Shown here piece by piece: positions 1 to 6,087 of a stretch of 13,757 bases of DNA (its first letter is position 1; each line of letters begins with the position of its first letter). Source of the stretch: Bdellovibrio sp. CG10_big_fil_rev_8_21_14_0_10_47_8 (lineage in GTDB: Bacteria > Bdellovibrionota > Bdellovibrionia > Bdellovibrionales > Bdellovibrionaceae). Under the pieces are notes generated by a model. The model was not told the DNA's origin. It saw only the letters and a program-made list of their open reading frames with translations, and searched no databases. Both the position numbers and the translations under genes were made by a program. The DNA lies in assembly GCA_002773975.1 (NCBI GenBank), contig PEZR01000193.1, positions 4,474-18,230 on the forward strand, given 5' to 3'.

Positions 1-479
1 GTGATGTCAGTGGACAGGGCATAGTCCCCAAAGACTTTGAAACTCATGCTGGTTCCGGTCAAGGTTGCGTCTTCTCTGCGTGCAGAATTTAGAACCACGG
101 TCATGGCAAGGCTATTCATCGCATATCCAGCGAGCAAGCCTCCACGGAGTTTCGTATTACGAGGAAGGGCGGCCTCTTCCTGTTTTTCCCGAGGGACTTT
201 GGCTTGTAACATCCAACGAGTTTGAGCTTTCCCTTTTTTAATCACAGTCAGAGCTTTGTTGCCCTTGATTTGTTTGACCTCGAGTAGGGCGCGTCTTTTT
301 CCTGTGCTGGGTTCAATGGCATAGTACTGAGTGCCAATTTCTGGTGTATCTCCGTCCAGGTAAATAATGGCCTTATCGCCCTTTACCTGCGAAATTGAAG
401 CCGCCAGAGTCAGAGATGAGAGCATCAGCAATGAAATGATTTTGAAGGTCAGGAGAGAAGTCCATTTTAAATTTTTCAT
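1..479 (-). CDS. Exported protein with probable outer-membrane beta-barrel domain (3' end beyond window)
   Basis: I do not recognise the family by name. The reading frame is open from the ATG at 479 to the window edge, giving 159 codons with no stop. Residues 1-27 form a signal peptide: basic start (MKNLK), hydrophobic core and a LAA end before Ser28. Residues 28 to about 105 look like a small beta-rich domain with many short alternating strands. From about residue 112 glycine and aromatic residues alternate (GGLLAGYAM, SMSFKVFGDYAL), which resembles the first strands of an outer-membrane barrel. The barrel call is an inference from this pattern, and most of that domain would lie outside the window. 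The start has a strong Shine-Dalgarno AGGAGGAG (494-487), 7 nt from the ATG. That site overlaps the TAG stop of the upstream lipoprotein gene, so the two are probably co-transcribed and translationally coupled. Confidence 0.75.
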   Translation of the reverse strand, partial: MKNLKWTSLLTFKIISLLMLSSLTLAASISQVKGDKAIIYLDGDTPEIGTQYYAIEPSTGKRRALLEVKQIKGNKALTVIKKGKAQTRWMLQAKVPREKQEEAALPRNTKLRGGLLAGYAMNSLAMTVVLNSARREDATLTGTSMSFKVFGDYALSTDI

Positions 480-486
480 GATGGAT

Positions 487-494
487 CTCCTCCT
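487..494 (-). promoter_or_regulatory. Strong Shine-Dalgarno overlapping the upstream stop codon
   Basis: AGGAGGAG on the minus strand lies 7 nt before the ATG at 479. Its first two bases are the last two of the TAG stop (495-493) of the lipoprotein gene. A terminating ribosome would sit directly on this site, which favours coupled translation of the two genes. Confidence 0.75.
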
Positions 495-798
495 ATTGTT
501 CAGGTTGTCCGGTGGTCTCTGTAGTCTCGGTATTTGGCAATGTGCAAACGCGGATTTCGTTCTCATCCCAACGGGTGACCGTCAATTGTTCAGATAGATC
601 TACATTCCACAATGGATCATTTGCGGGTTGAGTCCAGCAAGTGGCTTGATCGACACTGACTGCTTGAACTCGATAATCCGAAGACTTGTTTTCAAAGGTT
701 TTTCGCCCTGCGGACTGGTAAACGGAACAAGAAAGAAGAAGAGGAATAGAAATGAAAAGGACGCTCTGTTTCAACAGAGATAAGAGGAAGTTCGTCAT
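493..798 (-). CDS. Small outer-membrane lipoprotein of unknown function
   Basis: A 101-residue protein that I cannot assign to a named family. Residues 1-23 are a hydrophobic signal peptide ending in a lipobox, L21-L22-S23-C24, so Cys24 should be lipidated by Lgt and cleaved by LspA. Ser25 at position +2 does not match the Asp inner-membrane retention rule, so outer-membrane sorting is expected. The mature part is only 78 residues and contains Cys54 and Cys85, which could form a disulfide, plus tryptophans at 55, 64 and 77. The tail after Cys85 is rich in Thr, Glu and Pro and probably unstructured. The start has no recognisable Shine-Dalgarno; a promoter-like -10 box ends 6 nt upstream, which suggests a leaderless message. 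The stop overlaps the ribosome binding site of the next gene, an exported probable barrel protein, so the two may work together at the outer membrane. Confidence 0.75.
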   Translation of the reverse strand: MTNFLLSLLKQSVLFISIPLLLSCSVYQSAGRKTFENKSSDYRVQAVSVDQATCWTQPANDPLWNVDLSEQLTVTRWDENEIRVCTLPNTETTETTGQPEQ

Positions 799-804
799 TC
801 ATTT

Positions 805-833
805 ATTCTAAATTTGCTCGGGAGAAATGAAAA
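805..833 (-). promoter_or_regulatory. Candidate promoter overlapping the ssb terminator tract, giving a leaderless mRNA
   Basis: On the minus strand, TTTTCA (833-828, 4 of 6 matches to TTGACA) is followed by a 17-nt spacer and TAGAAT (810-805, 5 of 6 matches to TATAAT). Six bases after the -10 box comes the ATG at 798, so a sigma70-type start site would fall at or next to the start codon. No Shine-Dalgarno is visible in the 30 nt between the terminator and the ATG, which fits leaderless initiation. The -35 box coincides with the U-tract of the ssb terminator. This is a sequence match only. Confidence 0.45.
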
Positions 834-854
834 GCCCCGAATGACATCGGGGCT
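825..854 (-). terminator. Rho-independent terminator of ssb
   Basis: On the minus strand an 8-bp perfect stem (AGCCCCGA paired with TCGGGGCT, plus-strand arms 833-840 and 847-854, 6-nt loop) is followed by TTTTCATTT. It starts 15 nt after the ssb stop codon. The GC-rich stem and T-rich trail are typical of intrinsic termination. The plus strand has no T-run after the stem, so the terminator acts on minus-strand transcripts only. Confidence 0.85.
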
Positions 855-868
855 CGAAGGTCCAGGAC

Positions 869-1303
869 CTAGAACGGGATTTCGTCGTTGGATTGATCAA
901 ATGAAGGCTCTGGTCCGAAGTCATTGAAACCAGTGTCTGCACCTGCAGCAGAAGTCGATCTTTCTTGGCCAGCTCCGCCGCCCAAAAATTGAACCGTATT
1001 GGCAACAATTTCTGTCGAATACTTCTTTTGTCCAGTGGGGTCTTCCCAAGAACGTGTTTGCAGTCGTCCTTCGACATAAACTTGGCGTCCTTTAGAGAGA
1101 TGTTTTGCACAGTTCTCTGCCTGACGTCCCCAGACAACCACGCGGTGCCATTCCGTGCGTTCTTGTTTTTGGCCATCTTTGCCGGTCCAAGCTTCGCTGG
1201 TCGCGACACTGAGTCTTGCTACAGATTGACCACTGCCAACGGCCTTGATTTCTGGATCTGCACCCAGTCGGCCAACGATAATAACTTTATTTACTCCTGA
1301 CAT
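869..1303 (-). CDS. ssb: Single-stranded DNA-binding protein
   Basis: SSB coats single-stranded DNA during replication, repair and recombination, and recruits partner enzymes through its C-terminal tip. The 144-residue product has an OB-fold over residues 1 to about 108, opening with VNKVIIVGRLGADPE and containing the family motifs TEWHRVVVWGR (50-60) and VYVEGRLQTRSW (75-86). Trp40, Trp52, Trp58 and Trp86 fit the stacking residues of bacterial SSB. Residues 109-138 are a Gly/Ser-rich flexible linker, and the protein ends in NDEIPF, the conserved acidic tip (DDIPF in E. coli). It is shorter than the 178-residue E. coli protein because the linker is short. The ATG at 1303 is preceded by GGGAGGAAAGGAAG. 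The gene lies 183 nt after gspN and has its own terminator, so it is probably an independent unit, with read-through from the gsp operon possible. Confidence 0.97.
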   Translation of the reverse strand: MSGVNKVIIVGRLGADPEIKAVGSGQSVARLSVATSEAWTGKDGQKQERTEWHRVVVWGRQAENCAKHLSKGRQVYVEGRLQTRSWEDPTGQKKYSTEIVANTVQFLGGGAGQERSTSAAGADTGFNDFGPEPSFDQSNDEIPF

Positions 1304-1316
1304 AACTTCCTTTCCT

Positions 1317-1334
1317 CCCGGTCACCTGACCGAG
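1317..1334 (-). promoter_or_regulatory. Hairpin adjoining the ssb ribosome binding site
   Basis: On the minus strand CTCGGTC-AGGT-GACCGGG can fold into a 7-bp stem (one G-U pair) with a 4-nt loop. Its 3' arm runs into GGGAGGAAAGGAAG, the purine-rich Shine-Dalgarno region of ssb, and could partly sequester it. Read on the plus strand, the 5-bp core followed by AG and a run of seven T (1335-1341) resembles a weak terminator that could stop antisense transcription. Either role is inferred from the sequence alone. Confidence 0.35.
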
Positions 1335-1340
1335 TTTTTT

Positions 1341-1357
1341 TGAAGACACAGTCTTCA
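1341..1357. promoter_or_regulatory. 17-nt palindrome upstream of ssb, candidate operator
   Basis: TGAAGAC-ACA-GTCTTCA is a perfect inverted repeat with 7-bp arms and a 3-nt centre, 37 nt before the ssb start. The size and symmetry fit a dimeric repressor site. It lies 15 to 31 nt downstream of a consensus TTGACA hexamer (1378-1373), where a -10 region would be, so a bound protein could block ssb transcription. The sequence does not match the LexA boxes I know. Confidence 0.4.
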
Positions 1358-1378
1358 TAATGGGTTTGTTGGTGTCAA
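1354..1378 (-). promoter_or_regulatory. Weak candidate ssb promoter
   Basis: A perfect TTGACA lies at 1378-1373 on the minus strand. The best nearby -10-like hexamer, TATGAA (1359-1354), has only a 13-nt spacer, and the hexamers at 16-18 nt match poorly. The -35 match is good, but the promoter as a whole is weak and may depend on an activator or be misplaced. Confidence 0.25.
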
Positions 1379-1437
1379 TCCTTGATTCAAGGTCACGGCC
1401 AGGCCCAAATCGATAGGAAATGCTAAAGACCTGGAAG

Positions 1438-1473
1438 TTGATCCGAATTCTGAATTACAGAACAACAGATCAA
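1438..1473. other. Nested inverted repeat downstream of gspN
   Basis: TTGATC (1438-1443) pairs with GATCAA (1468-1473), and inside them TTCTG (1448-1452) pairs with CAGAA (1458-1462) around a 5-nt loop. The structure starts 14 nt after the gspN stop and could mark the 3' end of the gsp transcript. It has no T-run on the minus strand, so it is not a convincing intrinsic terminator. Confidence 0.25.
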
Positions 1474-1486
1474 GATGTCGAGGCTT

Positions 1487-2455
1487 CTAACGCAATGCGC
1501 TTATGTTGGGTGGGAGCTGAGGATTGGTGGCGTTAATTTTAAAGGAGTATCTGGAGCCCTGTGCTGTTGGGCTTTTGTACTGACTGACGAAGCTGAGAAA
1601 AAGGCTGGCGCGCTCTTCAAAGCTGCGTCGAATATTGAGATCAATATCTAATCGATACGCACCAAAGATGGGGACAAAGGTGCCTCCGCGGTTTTGAATC
1701 ACCAAGTTCATATCTCCCTTTACCGTGCCATGGACTTCGTCGCCATCTTTGCCGATGGTGCCGTCTTCGATAATGAATTTTCCAGCGGCCAAGCGCCCCT
1801 TGAGATGAATGCTGGAAAGCTTCAGTTCCGGTAAAGTCAAAGGTCCCATCATTGTCTGCAAATTTCCCGAGGGAAGTTCAAATTTATCCACGCTCATCTG
1901 CAGCTCCACTTCCGGCTGTTCTTGAAAAGCAAGATTGGCGGTGGCCTCAGTATTCAGATTCAATTGGCCCTTGAGCATCACTGGCAATTGCGCGAGATCA
2001 CGAAGTTCACTCAGGCTGATTTTTTCAGCCGTGACCGACAGCTTATAGCGCTCGAGTCCATTCTCAGATTTGCTGGTTGGTTTCAGTGAAACTTTGATTT
2101 GCCCATTGAGAAATCCATCCGCAGAGAGAGTTCCCGCCGGTTTTTGGCTAATGAGAGAGCTGATCGATGGTGTAAAAATCAGTTCTTTGCTTTTGAGAGG
2201 AGGGATCTGATGGGTTTCCAAGTAGACTTCGTCCAATGCCACACCCGGCTGAGGGAAAAGGCTCATTCGTAGACGATCAAAGCGCAGATAGACCTGGTCA
2301 TTGGTGATTTTTGAAACTTGACTGGTGACTAGGTCGCCCAAGTCCGAAAATGGAAACAAAAGAAAGGCAAACAGGATGGCCGATGCCAAAGATAAGGCGA
2401 ATTTCCATTTATGGACAAGAATCAGCTGAAACAATTTTTTCAGAAAAGGCATCAT
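1487..2455 (-). CDS. gspN: Type II secretion system protein GspN
   Basis: A 322-residue bitopic membrane protein at the end of the gsp operon. Residues 1-17 are basic and hydrophobic, one membrane segment spans about 18-35 (KFALSLASAILFAFLLFPF), and the rest is a beta-rich periplasmic domain. The domain matches the deltaproteobacterial GspN type, which is AsmA-like, rather than the shorter gammaproteobacterial GspN; features include QPGVALDEV, LKGQLNLNTEA and the repeated GxxxVKG-like strands. The function of GspN is poorly defined: it is an accessory envelope component near the GspL/GspM platform and many systems lack it. The start is ATG at 2455, with a second ATG directly after it. The Shine-Dalgarno GGGAG lies within the last codons of gspM, 10 nt before the first ATG, and the gap to gspM is 6 nt. 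The family call rests on position and overall pattern, with no catalytic motif to confirm it. Confidence 0.8.
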   Translation of the reverse strand: MMPFLKKLFQLILVHKWKFALSLASAILFAFLLFPFSDLGDLVTSQVSKITNDQVYLRFDRLRMSLFPQPGVALDEVYLETHQIPPLKSKELIFTPSISSLISQKPAGTLSADGFLNGQIKVSLKPTSKSENGLERYKLSVTAEKISLSELRDLAQLPVMLKGQLNLNTEATANLAFQEQPEVELQMSVDKFELPSGNLQTMMGPLTLPELKLSSIHLKGRLAAGKFIIEDGTIGKDGDEVHGTVKGDMNLVIQNRGGTFVPIFGAYRLDIDLNIRRSFEERASLFLSFVSQYKSPTAQGSRYSFKINATNPQLPPNISALR

Positions 2456-2461
2456 TCGATT

Positions 2462-3118
2462 TTATCTCCCACGTTTTTTGATCGGAGGTGGTTCCGGTGT
2501 TTCTTCTTGCAGATGCACAACCAGAGGGCTCAGTTTATAGACAACATCGAAGTACCGTGGATCTTGACTATTAGCTTCGATGGACAGATCGATCATCTTG
2601 ACACTGGGGCTGATATTTTGAAATTGGTGTCCAAGGTCGATGATCTGACGCAAATTTAATTTGGCCAACTGGACCCGCAAGATTCCTTGGCTAAATGCCG
2701 CCGGGATCAATGTCGATTTTTCTGCAGAGACTGTGGTTCCTTGAATCTGTTCGGGAAGAAGTCGCGCATTTTCAAGTTGGTTGTCCACTTGGGCTTTTAA
2801 AGAATCGATGGAGGGTGGGGGTTGCACATTGGGAACATCTTGAGATTCCCGTGATGACTTCAAAAGATCTCGGATTAATTGTCTTTTGTCTTCAAACTCA
2901 GCCACATAGTCATTGGACTGAGTCATATATCCCAGAGGGAACGACAGAACCAAATAAAGGAGCACGGCAATGATTCCGTAGAGAGATATTTTTTGCATGA
3001 CCGGTGTGAGATTTTCGTACCGCTCTTTGATCTGAATGTAGAGCGAACTTTCTTGAATTTGTTCCCACCTGGTTTTCAGTTCGCTTTGTAACTGTTCTTT
3101 GATGTCTTCAAAAGCCAT
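2462..3118 (-). CDS. gspM: Type II secretion system protein GspM
   Basis: GspM is an inner-membrane protein that partners GspL, stabilises it, and helps the platform pass motor motion to the pseudopilus. The 218-residue product has a charged cytoplasmic segment with coiled-coil character (1-42), one membrane segment (43-62, KISLYGIIAVLLYLVLSFPL), and then a periplasmic helix (about 66-92). A predicted ferredoxin-like domain follows (about 130-198), where the strands LRVQLAKLNLRQIIDLGHQF and VKMIDLSIEA fit the GspM/PilO fold. The N-terminal cytoplasmic part (about 42 residues) is longer than in gammaproteobacterial GspM, which has only a short one, and resembles PilO-like versions. The protein ends in an unusual proline-rich basic tail, TPEPPPIKKRGR. 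The start has GAGGA 4 nt upstream. It sits 27 nt after gspL and 6 nt before gspN. GspM sequences diverge widely, so the call depends on topology and gene order. Confidence 0.85.
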   Translation of the reverse strand: MAFEDIKEQLQSELKTRWEQIQESSLYIQIKERYENLTPVMQKISLYGIIAVLLYLVLSFPLGYMTQSNDYVAEFEDKRQLIRDLLKSSRESQDVPNVQPPPSIDSLKAQVDNQLENARLLPEQIQGTTVSAEKSTLIPAAFSQGILRVQLAKLNLRQIIDLGHQFQNISPSVKMIDLSIEANSQDPRYFDVVYKLSPLVVHLQEETPEPPPIKKRGR

Positions 3119-3145
3119 GGGTTCCTCGCTGACTCAATTGATCGC

Positions 3146-4804
3146 TCACTTAGTTTCGGCTTGAATTTCACGATCCACTTGGAAGCTGTACGCAAATGGA
3201 ACTCCGGGTTTTCCTCCGGGGGTTACGGTTAATTTGCTCAGTTTGCCTAGGGCTACAGAGGCCAATGCTGCTTCGAGGCTGGCCAGTTGTCGCGCGTCTG
3301 AGACGGTGCCTTGAATTTGAACTTGATTTTCAAGAACGGTGAGCTTTCTAACGTCCAACGAGACAATGTTTTTCCCGGGTACTGCATCATTGATTTTTTT
3401 AAGGACATCCAACGCCGAATTCATGTGTGCAATTCCAGAAAGAGTTTTCATTTCCAGAGCGCGTTTTTTCTGTTCCCGAATATATTTTTTGACGCCGGAT
3501 TCATTTTGAGATTTGAGTGGAAGTCTGGCTACGGTTTTAGCCTGAGACTTTAAAACTTCAGAGGTTCTATCCGCAAGAGACAAGGACAGTGTTTCCCGCG
3601 CCATTGAGTAGGCCAGAAAAATCACCAAGAAGGCGGCGGCCACTTGCAGGCTGGGACCCCATCGCTCCCAGAATAATCGGAGAGAGGTATTCTGTTTTGC
3701 AAACTCGCCCCGCATGAAATTCAGCGCGGGATTTCTGGGTTTCTTCAAACCTTCGATGGCTAAGCCGAGAGCAATTCCAATTTTTGATTCAATGTCGGCG
3801 GTGATTTCAAAGGTCGCGTGCGGGAAATTTTTGGTCACTGACATCGAATTTACGGGCAATTCCAGCTGCTGAGTCAGGAAGGCATGGAGATTTAGAATTG
3901 AGCTTGATCCACCGGTGAGCCCTACGGACAGAACATGGCCATTGAACTCTGACTTGAATTCCAAAATAGAAATTTTTAATTCTTGAGCGAGTTCCTTAAC
4001 GCTATTGGAAATGGTGTCGGAAAAAACAATCTGGTCATAAGAGGCCCCTTCTTTGTTCGGCAGAATAAAGGCCTTGGTTTGCATTTCCTTGAGGGCTTCA
4101 ACATAAGGGATCTCATATTTTTTGACGATCGCCTCGGCGATGTTTTTTCCGCCCCACAGAATCGAGCGAACACCAATCAACAGATGATTTTCCACTGCAC
4201 AAACCAGAGTGTGCGTATGCCCCAGGACGACGTGGATGGAAATTTCTCTCCCCTCGGGCGGGAGATCGAGCTCCATCAGCTGAGGGGGGAGAACAGGAAT
4301 AGGATCATCCCAACGTTCGAAACAGTTTGCGTAGGCAATTCCTTCGCAGGACAAAATGGATAAATCGATGCCCGTGTCAGTCGCCAGCTGCAAAGCTTTT
4401 TCTACTCGGCGCTTGGGAGTAGCGCAGGCGAGGACTTCGGCGGTGGACCCAATCTGCCGGACAATTTTAGAATCATAAATGGCTGTTTCGCTGGAAAAGG
4501 GGAGGTCCTCTTCCAGCTCAAAGGGCAAGCTTTTGAGAATTTTTTGTCGGTCATGGAAAGGAAATATTTTATTGCGAACGCTGACCAGCTCTTGTTTCAG
4601 CGAGAGTACAAAGCGGACACCGGGCTGGTCATAGGTCGAGCTTAGAGTCTTTAGAAACTCAATGATTTCTAGCTCTGTATCATAAGCAGGATTGGTTCCA
4701 AGGCTGTGTTCAAAGAAGCGGGTAATTTGAACGCCTTTGTTGTTCGAGCTCAGCTCGACAACCTTGATGCTGGAAGAACCAATATCAACACCGATAGATA
4801 TCAT
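3146..4804 (-). CDS. gspL: Type II secretion system protein GspL (PilM-like cytoplasmic domain)
   Basis: GspL anchors the ATPase GspE to the inner membrane and binds GspM in the periplasm. The 552-residue protein has an actin-like (PilM/GspL) cytoplasmic domain over residues 1-355, opening with the phosphate-loop motif GVDIGSSSIKVVEL (5-18) and carrying a second glycine motif, LTGGSSSI (296-303). Next comes NFMRGEFA (362-369), which corresponds to the NLLQGxxA motif that precedes the membrane segment in GspL proteins. The membrane segment is about 386-401, followed by a coiled region (403-455) and a periplasmic ferredoxin-like domain (456-545). The first domain resembles PilM of type IV pili more than gammaproteobacterial GspL, so annotators may label it pilM. 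The fused periplasmic half and the operon position favour GspL. The start is ATG at 4804 with GGGGG 5 nt upstream. It lies 34 nt after gspK. Confidence 0.92.
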   Translation of the reverse strand: MISIGVDIGSSSIKVVELSSNNKGVQITRFFEHSLGTNPAYDTELEIIEFLKTLSSTYDQPGVRFVLSLKQELVSVRNKIFPFHDRQKILKSLPFELEEDLPFSSETAIYDSKIVRQIGSTAEVLACATPKRRVEKALQLATDTGIDLSILSCEGIAYANCFERWDDPIPVLPPQLMELDLPPEGREISIHVVLGHTHTLVCAVENHLLIGVRSILWGGKNIAEAIVKKYEIPYVEALKEMQTKAFILPNKEGASYDQIVFSDTISNSVKELAQELKISILEFKSEFNGHVLSVGLTGGSSSILNLHAFLTQQLELPVNSMSVTKNFPHATFEITADIESKIGIALGLAIEGLKKPRNPALNFMRGEFAKQNTSLRLFWERWGPSLQVAAAFLVIFLAYSMARETLSLSLADRTSEVLKSQAKTVARLPLKSQNESGVKKYIREQKKRALEMKTLSGIAHMNSALDVLKKINDAVPGKNIVSLDVRKLTVLENQVQIQGTVSDARQLASLEAALASVALGKLSKLTVTPGGKPGVPFAYSFQVDREIQAETK

Positions 4805-4838
4805 TGAACCCCCATCCTTAGGGATAAATGCGCGTCAG

Positions 4839-6086
4839 TTATCTCTCCATGAAGTATACAATTCGCGGAGGGCCTTTGGGAAGGGGATCATTGGAATTAT
4901 TTGATTTATTTGAAGAAGAGCCTTGGCCTCCGGTTGATCCAGAGGCGCCAGAGGCTCCCGAGCTTCCGCCAGTAGTGCCATTGGATTCATTTTGCAATTG
5001 TGTGGCGACGGACAGCGCCGCTCCATTGAAATCATAAACCACGGCCTCAATTTCCCTTGAGATATTGCCAGATTCGCCAGTGCTTCGAATGCGAAAGTTA
5101 ATCACCTGGTCAAAAACGAGAAAATAGGATTTCTGAACATCGGGAAGGACATTGCCGCCTTCAGCATTCACATAGTTCCAAAAATCACCTTCGTCCTTAA
5201 ATGGGCCACCGGCTTTTTCATCACCCCTGCGAGCAACAACTTTTTGTGCGACCTCATCGGTGATTGAGGCATCGAGGGCTTTAATGACCTCAAGGGGGGC
5301 ATAGTTCGGATTGATCGCCTTCATTCCATAAATTGTGACCCGGTCTTTGAGTAAATTAAATATCTCTTCGGTGACTCCAGCTACTAGGCGCACTTCATCC
5401 AGCGTGCGAAAACCTCGGTTGGGTGGAAGCTCTTCGACATGGGTATCTGCATAAAGCTGGTGTTCGTCACCACCATTCAGGCTCTCTTTGTCGTCGTCTA
5501 CCCAGTCGATGATATTATTGACGACCTCTTCGTACTTAAGATCTCTGTGGGTGCGGGACCAGGCCTCGTCATTCTGAATTTTATTTTCAAAAATCTGCAA
5601 AAGGAGTTTTTTGGTGATGTCGCGAATTCCCTTGGATGGCGAGGCTAAATCATTGAGATCAATCTTTGAACCCTCATCGCTGATGGTGGTGACATAGCTG
5701 GTGTCCAACAGGGACTCTTTGACCTTATCCTTGATCATGTCCTTATCAACGCCGCTAGCCTCTTCGGGAACTAAGGGTGGCCATGCGAATGGAAAACTCC
5801 AGATCATATCCAAGAGGTGTTTTTTATCTGCTGGAAGTTGGGAGCCCAGTTGCTTTTGGATTTTCATAAAATATTTGATGCGAAGTAAACTGATGTCGAG
5901 ACCTGCCTTGGCCGCGTAATAGGCTTTAACCCGGCTCACGGCTTGAGCATTGACCGAATACTCCACATTGGTTTCATACAGAATTTCGGTAACCAAATAG
6001 GTAATAATGACCACTGAAAAAATAGCGATGAGCAGGGCCACACCTTTTTGATTGCTTCGTCCTAAGAGCTGTCGTGTCCATTTCAT
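4839..6086 (-). CDS. gspK: Minor pseudopilin GspK
   Basis: GspK caps the pseudopilus tip as part of the GspI-J-K complex. I chose the ATG at 6086 (415 residues), 1 nt after the gspJ stop. The longer in-frame start at 6224 would add 46 residues lying inside gspJ and place the prepilin signal deep in the protein. The leader ends at Gly15, and the segment after it (VALLIAIFSVVIITYLVTEI, 16-35) is the hydrophobic pilin helix. As usual for GspK it lacks Glu at +5. Family motifs are AYYAAKAGLD (56-65), DEGSKIDLNDL (137-147), NIIDWVDDD (191-199) and the terminal-domain motif KAINPNYAPLEVIKAL (256-271). At about 315 residues most GspK proteins are shorter. The excess includes a Gly/Ser/Asn-rich low-complexity tail at 366-404, ending in the non-repetitive PRIVYFMER. 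The weak ribosome binding site and 1-nt gap imply coupling to gspJ. Confidence 0.92.
   Translation of the reverse strand: MKWTRQLLGRSNQKGVALLIAIFSVVIITYLVTEILYETNVEYSVNAQAVSRVKAYYAAKAGLDISLLRIKYFMKIQKQLGSQLPADKKHLLDMIWSFPFAWPPLVPEEASGVDKDMIKDKVKESLLDTSYVTTISDEGSKIDLNDLASPSKGIRDITKKLLLQIFENKIQNDEAWSRTHRDLKYEEVVNNIIDWVDDDKESLNGGDEHQLYADTHVEELPPNRGFRTLDEVRLVAGVTEEIFNLLKDRVTIYGMKAINPNYAPLEVIKALDASITDEVAQKVVARRGDEKAGGPFKDEGDFWNYVNAEGGNVLPDVQKSYFLVFDQVINFRIRSTGESGNISREIEAVVYDFNGAALSVATQLQNESNGTTGGSSGASGASGSTGGQGSSSNKSNNSNDPLPKGPPRIVYFMER
4875..4991 (-). repeat. Low-complexity Gly/Ser/Asn tail of GspK
   Basis: Codons 366-404 of gspK encode an irregular run dominated by Gly, Ser and Asn, including GGSSGASGASGSTGGQGSSS. 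GASGASG is a short imperfect repeat. The segment is predicted to be disordered and has no counterpart in the GspK core fold. It may be a flexible tip extension. Confidence 0.75.
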
Positions 6087-6087
6087 A

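Noticed and set aside
808..1209. Minus-strand frame of 133 codons overlapping ssb
   Set aside because: It is an alternative frame of a clear ssb gene; its composition is arginine/lysine- and serine-rich in an off-frame manner and it runs through the terminator.
965..1300. Plus-strand open frame of 111 codons opposite ssb
   Set aside because: It lies wholly within ssb on the other strand, has no family resemblance and no convincing ribosome binding site.
1438..1473. Intrinsic terminator of the gsp operon
   Set aside because: The nested repeat has a short interrupted stem and no T-run on the minus strand, so I list it only as an inverted repeat.
4828..5037. Plus-strand Pro/Glu-rich frame opposite the gspK tail
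   Set aside because: The composition is the complement of the Gly/Ser/Asn tail codons; no independent support.
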